This document shows, piece after piece, positions 19,801-27,590 of a stretch of DNA of 64,000 nt (the stretch's first letter is position 1; each line of letters begins with the position of its first letter). The notes under the pieces were generated by a model. It worked only from the letters and a program-made list of their open reading frames with translations. It was not told where the DNA came from and did no database searches. The stretch is from contig DDGL01000014.1 in the NCBI GenBank assembly GCA_002337605.1, positions 549,636 to 613,635 on the forward strand, read 5' to 3'. The stretch comes from Flavobacteriaceae bacterium UBA1903 (GTDB lineage: Bacteria; Bacteroidota; Bacteroidia; Flavobacteriales; Flavobacteriaceae). The position numbers were made by a program, and so were the translations under genes.

Positions 19801-19849
19801 GAGAAAAACTTGTTACTAGAAACAACAAAAGTGTAAAGTAATAGTTCAT
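16802..19849 (-). CDS. Barrel-less TonB plug/VWA-like/TPR protein, paralogue 2
   Basis: A 1015-residue exported protein, paralogue of its neighbours. Order: signal peptide, carboxypeptidase-regulatory domain (about 20-103) ending in an ALDEVVLTSEKREF segment like a TonB box, a beta-rich domain (about 110-285), a VWA-like alpha/beta segment (about 291-436; DLYWDASLPAKNRNVDEELK, GATDFSDVL, ALVFTNGRS), a second regulatory domain (470-540), one plug domain (about 573-690; AAIVIDGVIYDPTSNV, VRYGPVAAFGAIVIET), TPRs (763-856) and the shared C-terminal beta domain (896-1015). The VWA-like part keeps Asp residues but no clean DxSxS MIDAS motif. There is no barrel. Spacing to the neighbours is 28 and 54 nt. 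A role in envelope complex assembly is only a guess. Confidence 0.8.
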   Translation of the reverse strand: MNYYFTLLLFLVTSFSLVAQEVMTIAATVLDEQTKEPVSFVNVGFPEKGIGTVTNEYGNFSLTLNNKDIGEDTVLQISSLGYKTKNLPIHSLGALTSNKALVYLTPTQYALDEVVLTSEKREFDRLGSYTYSKENLGYWMNKEGLGGEIATRITVNKKNTQLQNLTFNIVENKGDSLLVRVKVYDYHRGFPGKNLVTQNIFHTITRKKGVETIPLKEYNIIAHEDVIVSLELVKVYGSYIYFSLSSTPYGGLAYTKERSMDSWKSYRGTGIAFGLIASYPSESAEKDIVSRSKPRNIDLYWDASLPAKNRNVDEELKLLGKYINHLGDATIRVVTFSHGLSVEEMFNIKNGRSKDLEEYLENTYYNGATDFSDVLKRNLNSANVALVFTNGRSILAPLKPTVTIPIFCINSLDRAADANLQEISYASGGHYINLSRIKVKDGLAYLTKDIEDKSAYSKDQQVDTSDYLYGVVFNENDIPLQGATVQIKGSFTQVETDANGTYAIDAVPEDILIIKAFGMHRKDVLVGLSKKLNIQLKTKNELLDEVFLETKVADSGREKKIDSLFATNKRRGIDILLHNSITSEEISPDKVELHQVLNEQNGVIAVQNGLGNTYSYVLRRTLSNPGHDAARAAIVIDGVIYDPTSNVVLFLDPQTIDNIIILQPGMSTVRYGPVAAFGAIVIETKSYSASKNKKIEEENTSSILATGNDYNEDLFTLEMVKNKKQSPKYIHNLEESATMEEAKMRYQKLQRVYGNTIPFYLQTANYFETWDTSFADAVRSNIITLALDNVKALKALAFAYEEKGALQKANYLYKRIINIVPENLQSYLDVARISEALGDIKTAETLYTQLLYNTIPNVNAEEAQEQVINEFRKLVANHKSQINFDELPEEFLKVGFKQDVRIVFDWNDPTAEFELQFVSPENKYYKFSHTSFENKTYMEQGVKDGLLSKEFILDNGEKGRWLINVNHLGEVEQENPTYLKYTLYQNYGLPNETKEIKVINLSDYNQKVTLDSFTL

Positions 19850-19877
19850 ACGAAACTAATTTTTGATGGTTATACAA

Positions 19878-22800
19878 TTAATACACAAAGGAATCTAACG
19901 TCACTTTTTGGAGCTGACTCTCAAGCTTTACCAGCTTTATAGTTCTGGTTTCTTTGGGTGTGCCATAATCTTTATAGACCGTGTATTTTAAATAGGGCGG
20001 AATATTAGCCGCATTTACGTCGCCTGTATAGCGAACATTTATCAACCAATTCCCAGGGTCTGCATCGTCTATTACAAATTCTTCGGTTCCCGTATTTTTG
20101 TCAATATTCTTGTTCAGTTTTTTGTCGGAATTCCAATTGAAAAAGCGGTTTTGTGGGTTTACAAACTGAAATTCAAAAGGTGCATTGCTATCGCTCCAGG
20201 AAGCGGTCATACGGACATCTATGTTGAAATTTGCAATAAGCCAGTCGTTCGAAAGTCTTTGATAATTAATGTGATGCTTATGCAAATTAATAAGTCGTTG
20301 CAACTCGTTACTTAAAACCGACGTTAACGACGAAAAATCTATGCCTGGAACTTGATCACCTAAAATATTTACATACAATTCTAATGCTTTATCATATTCG
20401 CCAGTTTCTTGGTAAATAAGCGCCAAATCTCGATATGATTGTGGATTACTAGGGTCCATTGCCACAATTCGTTTGTATACTTTTTGAGCTTGTAGAAACT
20501 CTCCAGCGTGTTCGTTGAGGTAAGCTAAAATTCGAAGTGCCTTTATATTGTCTTTAGCCAGTAGCGCAAAATCGTTTCTAACTTCACGTGCCGCACCAGC
20601 ATCAATTTGCTGAAAATAAAGCGCCATATCCACATAAAAATCTACTTTATCCAGGTAAGTATTTTTAATACTCCTGTATTTTTCAAGCTTAATCTTAGTG
20701 CTAAGTTTTAGGGCAACTTCATCAATATAATCGGCTTTTAAAGCGTCAAAATTTAGCGATGGTAATGTTTCAGTATAGATATTATTTTGTACCCTTAGGT
20801 CTTGTTGTTCTTGATTTTCAGCAAACGAATTGTTTAACGTAGTAATTAATAAAACCCCTCCAAAGGCTTGGCTTCCATATTTATTTGTGGCTACAACCCC
20901 TTTTAAGGCCGTGACATTGGTTATGGTTTGCGGATTTACAGTTTGTAAAGTGCTCTGCGACATTGGCACATCGTCTACAACAATCATAATAGGTGATTTT
21001 TTTATAGCACCATACCCTCTTTCAAAAAACAATTGCTTAGTTCCTGGGTCTACAAGTACTCCTGGTATGCGAATGGCGACTTGGTCAAAAGTAATATCGC
21101 CAGGTGAAATAAGTTCTGCCAATTCACTTTCCACTTTGTAGCCAACCGACTTTTTATCTTTAGTACCATAGGCAGTAGGTATCATTTTTTCAGTTTCTTC
21201 TATTTTGGCCTTCACCGAAACCTCATCTAAAACTTCTGTTTTATTTATTAGTGCTATTTCGTAGGTTAATGTATCGGTTACCACTACTGTTTTTGGATAC
21301 ATTCCGGCATGTTTAATTTTGAGAATATCACCTGCAACAGCTTTCAGGGTAAAAGAACCCTCTCCATCTGTAAGCACTTCATTTAAAGTTCCTTTTTTTA
21401 GAATACTCACCCCTTGCAATGGAATATTGTTTACACGCACTGTACCCGAGATTTCTTTTGCATCAAAATATGGGTTTTTGCTGTTTCTGCTTCCTAGCTT
21501 GGTTACTTCCTCTTTGTAAATGTTATTTTTTAGGGTAATATCATTTTCAGCAAGGAATTTTTTTCGAATATCGGGATGATTTCTAGTAGTGATAAAGATC
21601 TTAGAATCCTTTTCTCTCATGGGCGCTATATAAACACTAACGCGCTCTACTAAGTTAGGGTTTACGCCCATTGCATCCATGGCAACTCCATCTACAATTG
21701 CTGTTAGTGGAATGTACAGGCTTCCACTACCAGGTCCTCTTTTGTAAACAAATCTTTTATTTCCCAAAGCTGTACCTCCGGTTACACCAATTCTGGAATC
21801 GCTCATTTTTACAGTCTCATAAATATCGGCTCCTGCCTGGTTTAAATCTTCCTTAAACATGACACCACGAACATCATATTTTTTACCATTTACGATTTCC
21901 ATTTTTGTTGTTGGATCAAAAGAATCGTATTCCGTAGACGGTTTTTCTATTTTTTTGGACAGTTGTACTTCATCTAAGATTTCAGCCTTGGTAATAAGTG
22001 CTATGGTATATTGTTTTTTATCTGTAACCACAACACGCTTAGGGTACATCCCAAAATGCTTTATTTCGAGTATATCACCTTCGGCAGCTTGTATAGAAAA
22101 AGCACCATTGACATCTGTAAAAACCTCATTTAGAGTGCCCTTACACAATACACTCACCCCTTGCAACACGGTACCATTCCCTTTTATAACGCCAGTTATA
22201 GGATTCTTTGGAAAATATGGAGACCTCAAACCTTCTGTTTTTAATGTAGGGACCTGCTCCGTATAAAAATTATTCTTCAATTGTTCGTATCCTTTTGTAC
22301 GCAATCTTTGGTCTATCCTATCTGGATGCATTCTTGTAGTTACAATAATCCTTGAAGGACACGGTAGCACCATACTATACGATTCATAAATAGAAATATT
22401 TTCTACTACGTGTGCAGGAATTGCGTTTATATTGCTAAGTTCAAACCCGTCTACGAAAATTCTTGCACAGCCTCCCCCAACTGTTATATAAGCGTCTCCA
22501 GTTGCGCGGTTGTATACCGCTTTAGCTCCAAACATACCATCTATGGCATCTGCTATGCTAAATGCATTTTTGTTAAACTGGCTTTTATGGACAGATCGTA
22601 CAGGCACTGTGCGACCTTCTACAACATCTAACTGGCGAATAGAATCGAAGGCATACTGCGACCGTTGTTTCTTAGCTTTTAAGTTAACTGCTGCCAGCTG
22701 CTCGGCTTTTGGAACTGCGATTACCTGATACGTTGTTTTTGATGTAATATTGAGTGTTTTTGGGAAGTTTCCCAGCGAATAAAAGGTAAGCACATCTCCA

Positions 22801-23735
22801 TGAGTAGCTGGTATCTTAAAATATCCTTCGGCATCTGTGAAGTATTCCTTTAAGTCTCCTTTTTTTGAAATAATGGCAAACGGAACGGGTGCTTCCATTT
22901 GCATATACCGTCCAGTCACGTAAGAACCCTCTTCAACAACTCCGGTCTGGGTGCGTGCTTCATTCAGTTTTTTATAGGCTCCTGATGTGTACTGCGCTAA
23001 ACTTTCAAAATAAGCATCGGAAGTGGTTGCAGGACTACTATTTACAATGTGCACTGGTGTATTTTGGCTAAGCTGAAACATTCCAAACGTAGGTTTGGAC
23101 TCAGCAAAAAGTAGCACTTCATCTGTTTGGATTTTTTCTAGCAATCCGTAATCTGAAACACCTTTATAAGGTATCGCACTAAGAAGATTCTGTAGGGCTT
23201 CTATACTTTTTTCTGAAATTTTAAAACTCTGGTTTTCAATAATCGCTTCGTTGAAAACTACTACTGAAAACTCCTTGGCGTTTGTAGTAGTTAGGTATTC
23301 TTTTAGATAGGCTATTTCGTTTTCTGGATTTCGAGAAGCACTTTTTGCTGAAGCATCCCAAAACACTGCAATTTTTCCGGAAGGTTTTAAAGATATGAGT
23401 TGTGCCGAAGCTTTTTGCAAATAAATCACCCCACGCTTATTTTGAAGCTTTCGAAGCACCTCAATAGTTCCTTTTAAATTTAAATATCCAATCGCAGAAA
23501 CTTCAAATTCACTTGTCTCATCTAAAACCTGATGGTATTTTCTGTAGGTGAATTTTCCTTCTTCATTTGTAAGCACACCAATTCCTTGGTCTGCAATCCC
23601 AAATTTAGCATTGGCAATTGGTAGTTTTGTTTCAGCATCTAAAACTGTAGCGCGCAGCAAGGTTTGAGAAGTTACCGTAATGGAAGAAAATAAAATAAAC
23701 CAGATACATACTATTGTAAAGTAAAGTGATTTCAT
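19878..23735 (-). CDS. Multi-plug barrel-less TonB plug/VWA-like/TPR protein, paralogue 1
   Basis: A 1285-residue exported protein and first gene of the three-paralogue operon. Order: signal peptide (1-24), carboxypeptidase-regulatory domain (25-105), VWA-like segment (about 118-255; IAVFWDASAKSASRNPENE, YKGVSDYGLL), then three repeats of a regulatory domain plus a plug: regulatory about 281-345 with plug 380-475, regulatory 510-582 with plug 615-715, regulatory 761-835 with plug 868-968. TPRs (1031-1125) and the C-terminal beta domain (1161-1285) end it. The second and third regulatory domains are nearly copies (KGTLNEVFTDVNGAFS and KGTLNEVLTDGEGSFT), a sign of internal duplication. No barrel is present. 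The repeated plug suggests a scaffold or binding role rather than transport (inference). Confidence 0.8.
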   Translation of the reverse strand: MKSLYFTIVCIWFILFSSITVTSQTLLRATVLDAETKLPIANAKFGIADQGIGVLTNEEGKFTYRKYHQVLDETSEFEVSAIGYLNLKGTIEVLRKLQNKRGVIYLQKASAQLISLKPSGKIAVFWDASAKSASRNPENEIAYLKEYLTTTNAKEFSVVVFNEAIIENQSFKISEKSIEALQNLLSAIPYKGVSDYGLLEKIQTDEVLLFAESKPTFGMFQLSQNTPVHIVNSSPATTSDAYFESLAQYTSGAYKKLNEARTQTGVVEEGSYVTGRYMQMEAPVPFAIISKKGDLKEYFTDAEGYFKIPATHGDVLTFYSLGNFPKTLNITSKTTYQVIAVPKAEQLAAVNLKAKKQRSQYAFDSIRQLDVVEGRTVPVRSVHKSQFNKNAFSIADAIDGMFGAKAVYNRATGDAYITVGGGCARIFVDGFELSNINAIPAHVVENISIYESYSMVLPCPSRIIVTTRMHPDRIDQRLRTKGYEQLKNNFYTEQVPTLKTEGLRSPYFPKNPITGVIKGNGTVLQGVSVLCKGTLNEVFTDVNGAFSIQAAEGDILEIKHFGMYPKRVVVTDKKQYTIALITKAEILDEVQLSKKIEKPSTEYDSFDPTTKMEIVNGKKYDVRGVMFKEDLNQAGADIYETVKMSDSRIGVTGGTALGNKRFVYKRGPGSGSLYIPLTAIVDGVAMDAMGVNPNLVERVSVYIAPMREKDSKIFITTRNHPDIRKKFLAENDITLKNNIYKEEVTKLGSRNSKNPYFDAKEISGTVRVNNIPLQGVSILKKGTLNEVLTDGEGSFTLKAVAGDILKIKHAGMYPKTVVVTDTLTYEIALINKTEVLDEVSVKAKIEETEKMIPTAYGTKDKKSVGYKVESELAELISPGDITFDQVAIRIPGVLVDPGTKQLFFERGYGAIKKSPIMIVVDDVPMSQSTLQTVNPQTITNVTALKGVVATNKYGSQAFGGVLLITTLNNSFAENQEQQDLRVQNNIYTETLPSLNFDALKADYIDEVALKLSTKIKLEKYRSIKNTYLDKVDFYVDMALYFQQIDAGAAREVRNDFALLAKDNIKALRILAYLNEHAGEFLQAQKVYKRIVAMDPSNPQSYRDLALIYQETGEYDKALELYVNILGDQVPGIDFSSLTSVLSNELQRLINLHKHHINYQRLSNDWLIANFNIDVRMTASWSDSNAPFEFQFVNPQNRFFNWNSDKKLNKNIDKNTGTEEFVIDDADPGNWLINVRYTGDVNAANIPPYLKYTVYKDYGTPKETRTIKLVKLESQLQKVTLDSFVY

Positions 23736-23901
23736 TGAAGCCAGAATTCATTGATTATTAATCTCCTATGAAAATACACCACAAAACTTAACTTTACAAC
23801 TAATATAAGTCGCAATTTATATATGTAGACTGCTATACTTATTTACAACTATCTTATTTTCAGCATATTTTTGAGCTCACAAATTGTATTGAAATAAAAA
23901 A

Positions 23902-23937
23902 TAACCCAGAAACTACCCTTTTGGCAATACTGGGTTA
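23902..23937 (-). terminator. Terminator after the TraB/GumN gene
   Basis: TAACCCAG (23902-23909) pairs with CTGGGTTA (23930-23937) across a 20-nt loop. On the minus strand the hairpin is followed by TATTTTTTATTTC, a U-rich tract. It begins 19 nt after the stop of the TraB/GumN gene. Confidence 0.8.
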
Positions 23938-23956
23938 AATGTTATACTAATTCAGC

Positions 23957-24823
23957 TTATTCTAAGACTGGCGTTACAATATACCCCGCTTCTCTCAATA
24001 GATTAACTACTCCAAGTGTACCCCCTAAGTGGCCTGCACCTACACCATAAAAAACGGTTTGTTCTTTTGAATATTCGCTCATTTTAGGAATCCAGTTTTG
24101 GTTTCTGGCGTGTAACATTCTATCCAATTGTGCCTGGTCTCCGTTAAAAAAATCGTCCATATAGTCATACAAACCTTCAATATTTTCATTTTTATAAAGA
24201 GCAATCATTTCGTTGAACATGTCTTTCATAACATCTTTTTCCTTTAGTAATTTTACCACTTCATCCAATTGTTCGTCATAAGGTTGTTCATCAAAAACTC
24301 CCATTTGAAAAGCGACAGTTTCCAGGCCCTTGATTTCCTTTTCTTGTTCCTTTGCCATTGTGATTAAGGATGCTTCATAACTAGCCATATCTGCTCCCAA
24401 ATACCCCATCATTACCATACTAGAAACCAATAGCGGCTTAAATGTTTTAAAGCTGTCAAGCCCCATTCCCATTTTTTCCTTTAAATAGGTGTCTATTAAA
24501 GTATATTCTTCGGCATCCATAAATTCGGCTAATGTTTTACCGTCTTTAAGGGCCGACAACTGCATCATTTCGGTTTGCATTTTTGGATCGTCCATATCTA
24601 GCTCCAGCACCAATATTTCTGAATTCTGTAAGGCATTCGTAACCTTGTTCTGTAATTCAAAATCCTTTTTAGGAAGCATGTGAAATGTACCAAACACATA
24701 AGAGGTTTTAATGCCATTCCCCTCCACTTTCCATAATAAGCTGTTATCATTTTGCTGTGCAAAACTAGTTATAAGACCCAATGTGAGGGCAACTAGCGTA
24801 AAAATATTTTTTAGATTTTTCAT
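23957..24823 (-). CDS. TraB/GumN family exported protein
   Basis: A 288-residue protein with a signal peptide (cut after SFA, about residue 22). Its landmarks match the TraB/GumN family: LLWKVEGNG followed by SYVFGTFHMLPK near residue 42 (the first GTxH motif), ILVLELDM with its acidic residues near residue 74, and GVGAGHLGG near residue 263 (the second GxxH motif). Members are thought to be metal-dependent hydrolases or peptidases related to Tiki proteins; the reaction here is unproven. It is the last gene of a minus-strand group that also holds two tiny ORFs and a small membrane protein. Confidence 0.9.
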   Translation of the reverse strand: MKNLKNIFTLVALTLGLITSFAQQNDNSLLWKVEGNGIKTSYVFGTFHMLPKKDFELQNKVTNALQNSEILVLELDMDDPKMQTEMMQLSALKDGKTLAEFMDAEEYTLIDTYLKEKMGMGLDSFKTFKPLLVSSMVMMGYLGADMASYEASLITMAKEQEKEIKGLETVAFQMGVFDEQPYDEQLDEVVKLLKEKDVMKDMFNEMIALYKNENIEGLYDYMDDFFNGDQAQLDRMLHARNQNWIPKMSEYSKEQTVFYGVGAGHLGGTLGVVNLLREAGYIVTPVLE

Positions 24824-24863
24824 AATTTGAGTATTTAAAATTTTAAGTTGTACTTAGTTTCTG

Positions 24864-24914
24864 TTAAAGCCAAGAAAGAATAATGGCTATGGTTATTTCT
24901 ACAATTGTTATCAT
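24864..24914 (-). CDS. Possible 16-residue hydrophobic peptide
   Basis: ATG to TAA encodes MITIVEITIAIILSWL, an almost wholly hydrophobic peptide. It starts 10 nt after the stop of the 32-residue ORF and lies in the same direction as the genes on both sides. Support is only composition and position; it may be chance. Confidence 0.3.
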   Translation of the reverse strand: MITIVEITIAIILSWL

Positions 24915-24924
24915 GATGTTTAGT

Positions 24925-25023
24925 TTAAAAGATGAGTGTTACAAGAAGGTAAATAGTGACTCCTATTAATATTCCAATGCCAAATTTTATGAATTGAATA
25001 CGTTGTGTGGTGTTATTTTTCAT
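24925..25023 (-). CDS. Small single-pass membrane peptide, 32 aa
   Basis: The frame starts MKNNTTQRIQFIKFG and continues with one hydrophobic helix (residues about 14-32) to a TAA stop. The polar, positively charged N-terminus before a single helix is the form of a small inner-membrane protein. It begins 34 nt after the stop of the small membrane protein gene and has the same orientation as the TraB/GumN gene downstream. It is below usual gene-calling limits; I rate it more likely than not to be real. Confidence 0.5.
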   Translation of the reverse strand: MKNNTTQRIQFIKFGIGILIGVTIYLLVTLIF

Positions 25024-25057
25024 AGTTAAGGTTTTAAAAATTTTGAAAAGTTGCTGC

Positions 25058-25477
25058 TTATAAAACGCTGCCATCTTTAATTTTTACAGTTTCAGTTGTC
25101 TCGGCAGTTTTAAATGTAAGCTCAATGAGATCCAGGGTTTCATAGCCTGCAACCGTGCTTTTTAAACGATTGTTTATTCTGGTTGCTTCTTCAACGACAG
25201 TTCCTTCATACGTGCAGTTTTTAAGTACATAAGAAGCTTTTTGGGAGGTAAACCCATCCGTTTTACTAAATTGAAGTCCATGAGCCGAGAGATTGAACCG
25301 TACCTCCTCACACTGACAATGCTTATCGATTGCTTTTTCAATCTTACCTGTAACCCCTGTATGTAATTTTATGCCAGAGTACATTCCAAAACCAAAAGGA
25401 ATGGATAGTAGTGCAACGAAGGCAATTACAAATGTGATGATGATTCTTTTTGCGAACGTGTTGTTTTGTGTTTTCAT
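25058..25477 (-). CDS. Small membrane-anchored protein, 139 aa, unknown function
   Basis: I take the start at 25477 (MKTQNNTFAKR); a longer reading from 25549 adds 24 residues with no conserved feature. The N-terminus is basic, followed by one membrane helix (residues about 12-32), and the rest (about 35-139) is a periplasmic or outer-facing domain with a CQC pair near residue 51 and another Cys near residue 90. No known family is recognised. It heads a minus-strand group leading to TraB/GumN and lies behind a leader of about 230 nt with several inverted repeats. Confidence 0.65.
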   Translation of the reverse strand: MKTQNNTFAKRIIITFVIAFVALLSIPFGFGMYSGIKLHTGVTGKIEKAIDKHCQCEEVRFNLSAHGLQFSKTDGFTSQKASYVLKNCTYEGTVVEEATRINNRLKSTVAGYETLDLIELTFKTAETTETVKIKDGSVL

Positions 25478-25560
25478 ATGTTGCTTTTTTATTCCCGCTT
25501 GTTTCGGGGTTGTGATTGTTTGATGAGACAAATCTGCAACACAAACCACCTATATAAAAG

Positions 25561-25598
25561 TGAAGCTTCCCCATTTTCAGCAAATTGGGGAAGCTTCA
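25561..25598. repeat. 13-bp perfect inverted repeat
   Basis: TGAAGCTTCCCCA (25561-25573) and TGGGGAAGCTTCA (25586-25598) are perfect complements with a 12-nt loop. On the minus strand the hairpin is followed by CTTTTATAT, a modest U-tract, so it could be a terminator for the AraC-type gene at 25822 or an attenuator in the leader of the next gene. Confidence 0.75.
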
Positions 25599-25671
25599 AA
25601 AAGTTGTCGCATATTGAATTTAAAGAGATAGCGTGTTTTTATTGAAATTTTAAAACTTCAATAAACGTGTA

Positions 25672-25694
25672 ACCCTAAATTTATAAATTTGGGT
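25672..25694. repeat. Short bulged palindrome
   Basis: ACCC-T-AAATTTA (25672-25683) pairs with TAAATTT-GGGT (25684-25694), leaving one bulged T. It could be an operator or a leader hairpin. Confidence 0.5.
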
Positions 25695-25821
25695 ATGTAA
25701 GGGGTGTTTTTAACAAATCTAGTCGTTTCAGCAAGAAAAAATATATGCTGAAAAATATGTAGTGAAGATGCATCAGGAAGTTAAAAATCGTACCTCCGTT
25801 TGTCTTACATTGTACATTTTC

Positions 25822-27537
25822 TTAGACAACATTCTTAATGTTTTTAATATAGAAAGAAGGATTTAATCCCGTATCCTTTTTGAAGTATTTGGTAAAGCTA
25901 TCGGCACTTTTGTAGCCTATTTCTTCGGCAATGGATTGGATGGAATACGACCTAAACAATACATCGTTCTTTATACGTACAATGGCATAGTTTATCCGGA
26001 GATCATTAATATAGGTGTTAAAATTCTTTCCAAAATGGGAGTTTATCACTTTCGACAGATAAGTAGTATTGGTTCCAATTTTTTTGGCAACGTTGTAGGA
26101 GTTGCAGTCTTGTTGCAGGAAATATTCCTTTTCTTCCAGTTTCTTTAAGCCTGTAAGAATTTGCAGTTTGGTTTCTTCAGGCACGTCTGTGGTTTCTTTT
26201 TCTTCCAGCTCTTGATCTTTAGTATCTATAATTTCTTCCGGAGATTTAGCGGCTTTTATTTTTGCCAGTAAAGCTTCAAATTTTGCTTCGTTCTGTCTTT
26301 TGTTTCTATAAAATTTCAAAAGAAAGAACAACAGTATTAAAATAATTACAGACGCTCCCAGGAATAGATAGTTGAGATAGACCTGACTTTGCTCTTTTTG
26401 AACTTTCAAAGCATCAAACTCTTTTTTAAACGCTTCCCTTTCGTCTTTTAGGATAACTTCTTTAGCGTTGTCTTTTAATTTAGTGTATTCTTCCTGAGTA
26501 GTAAGGTGCTTTTCAAAAAAATAGCTAGCCTGTTCAAAATCGCCAGTATGTTTGTAAGCTTCGGCCAGCTGTTCGTAGTAGTCGCTCATAAACCCTTCTT
26601 CTGCAGCGGTAACCTGATAGTCGTCCAGCCCCTGTTGTAGAATTCTTTTTGCTTCCTCATGATTTTTGGCACCCAGTTCTACCTTGCCTAGGTTATAAGC
26701 TTTATTTAAGGCAATAATATCGTACTCACTCGGGCAAACACCATAGCCTTTTATGAATTTTTCCTTAGCTAGTTTAAAGTTGTTTTCTTTAAAGGCTATT
26801 TCAGCCTCCAGTAAATAGAGGTATGCGGCATTGCAGGAGTCTATTTCTTTACTTAAAAACCCTTTTACTCTGCTTGCAATTATTTTTGCCGAATCCAATT
26901 GCTTTGCGAGCATATATGTTCCTCCTAATGAGCTATAGGAGTACATGACCACATTATTTTTATCCTTTTGTGTGAATGTTGAATCTAAAGGCTTGTCTTT
27001 ATAATAAGCAAGCGTTCGTTTTCGTATGGCCAGTGCCTTTTTTGTATCGCCACTTATATCCATAATTGTGGCGATTTTATTGAATGCTGCTTCGCGGTAC
27101 TCATCAATACCGTAGGCTTCGGCCAGCTCCAGAAGTTCGTTATAATAGGCTAATTGCTCTTTTGCAGAAGTTACCAATATTTGCAAGTCTCCCAGAAAGA
27201 CCAGGGCTCTCAGTTCGAGTTTGCGTAACTTGTGACTTCGGGCAAATGCTAATGTTTTTAGAGCCTGGTCGTGTGCACTTTTGTAATCTCTACTTCTTAC
27301 ATAATGCAATGCAATAGACTCCATCCCAAGCCATTCATTTTCCTTGTCCCCTTCTTTTTGTGCTTTTAAAACATAGGCTTTACCTGCAGTTAAAGATTTT
27401 TCAGATGCTGTAAAGCGATACGCATGTATGGTGTCTCGTATTGCGTCGAAAGATAGAGAGCTGAGTTCTTTTTCAGTTTGAGAGGAAGCTGCAAACACAG
27501 AAAGAAAACATACAAAAAGTAAAAAACTGGTGCGCAT
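25822..27537 (-). CDS. TPR-transmembrane-AraC transcriptional regulator
   Basis: A 571-residue one-component regulator. The start at 27537 gives a clean signal peptide (MRTSFLLFVCFLSVFAASSQ); an upstream frame from 27573 adds 12 residues but lies on the promoter. Residues about 40-370 form TPR-like helical repeats in the periplasm. One membrane helix follows (about 386-408; a YLFLGASVIILILLFFLL stretch), then a cytoplasmic linker and a C-terminal AraC-type helix-turn-helix domain (about 460-571; IAEEIGYKSADSFTKYFKK near the end). This layout links a periplasmic signal to DNA binding without a kinase. Targets are unknown; the nearest candidate is the downstream small membrane protein-TraB group (inference). 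Confidence 0.9.
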   Translation of the reverse strand: MRTSFLLFVCFLSVFAASSQTEKELSSLSFDAIRDTIHAYRFTASEKSLTAGKAYVLKAQKEGDKENEWLGMESIALHYVRSRDYKSAHDQALKTLAFARSHKLRKLELRALVFLGDLQILVTSAKEQLAYYNELLELAEAYGIDEYREAAFNKIATIMDISGDTKKALAIRKRTLAYYKDKPLDSTFTQKDKNNVVMYSYSSLGGTYMLAKQLDSAKIIASRVKGFLSKEIDSCNAAYLYLLEAEIAFKENNFKLAKEKFIKGYGVCPSEYDIIALNKAYNLGKVELGAKNHEEAKRILQQGLDDYQVTAAEEGFMSDYYEQLAEAYKHTGDFEQASYFFEKHLTTQEEYTKLKDNAKEVILKDEREAFKKEFDALKVQKEQSQVYLNYLFLGASVIILILLFFLLKFYRNKRQNEAKFEALLAKIKAAKSPEEIIDTKDQELEEKETTDVPEETKLQILTGLKKLEEKEYFLQQDCNSYNVAKKIGTNTTYLSKVINSHFGKNFNTYINDLRINYAIVRIKNDVLFRSYSIQSIAEEIGYKSADSFTKYFKKDTGLNPSFYIKNIKNVV

Positions 27538-27578
27538 GACTATAGGTAGCTGAATCGTTTTAGTTTGTAACAAAAAAT

Positions 27579-27586
27579 CAAAGATA
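27579..27586 (-). promoter_or_regulatory. -7 box for the TPR-AraC regulator
   Basis: The minus strand reads TATCTTTG, a match to TAnnTTTG, 41 nt before the ATG at 27537. It supports that start over the one at 27573. No clear -33 TTG. Confidence 0.55.
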
Positions 27587-27590
27587 CCAT

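Larger units (their letters stand above)
25478..25821 (-). promoter_or_regulatory. Gene-free leader region with three inverted repeats
   Basis: This gap of 344 bases holds no credible gene. It contains a 13-bp perfect inverted repeat (25561-25598), a bulged palindrome (25672-25694) and an 8-bp inverted repeat (25726-25753: TTTCAGCA and TGCTGAAA). A minus-strand TAGATTTG at 25714-25721 fits the -7 box of the downstream small membrane protein, which would give a leader of about 230 nt including the first two hairpins. It resembles no riboswitch I can name. Confidence 0.5.

Noticed and set aside
21859..22631. Open frames opposite the multi-plug gene
   Set aside because: Cysteine/serine-rich, repeat the duplicated parts of the real gene, and have no start signals.
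15044..23735. Frameshifted or degraded SusC receptors
   Set aside because: All three frames are intact and end in the same conserved C-terminal domain, so the missing barrel is not the result of decay.
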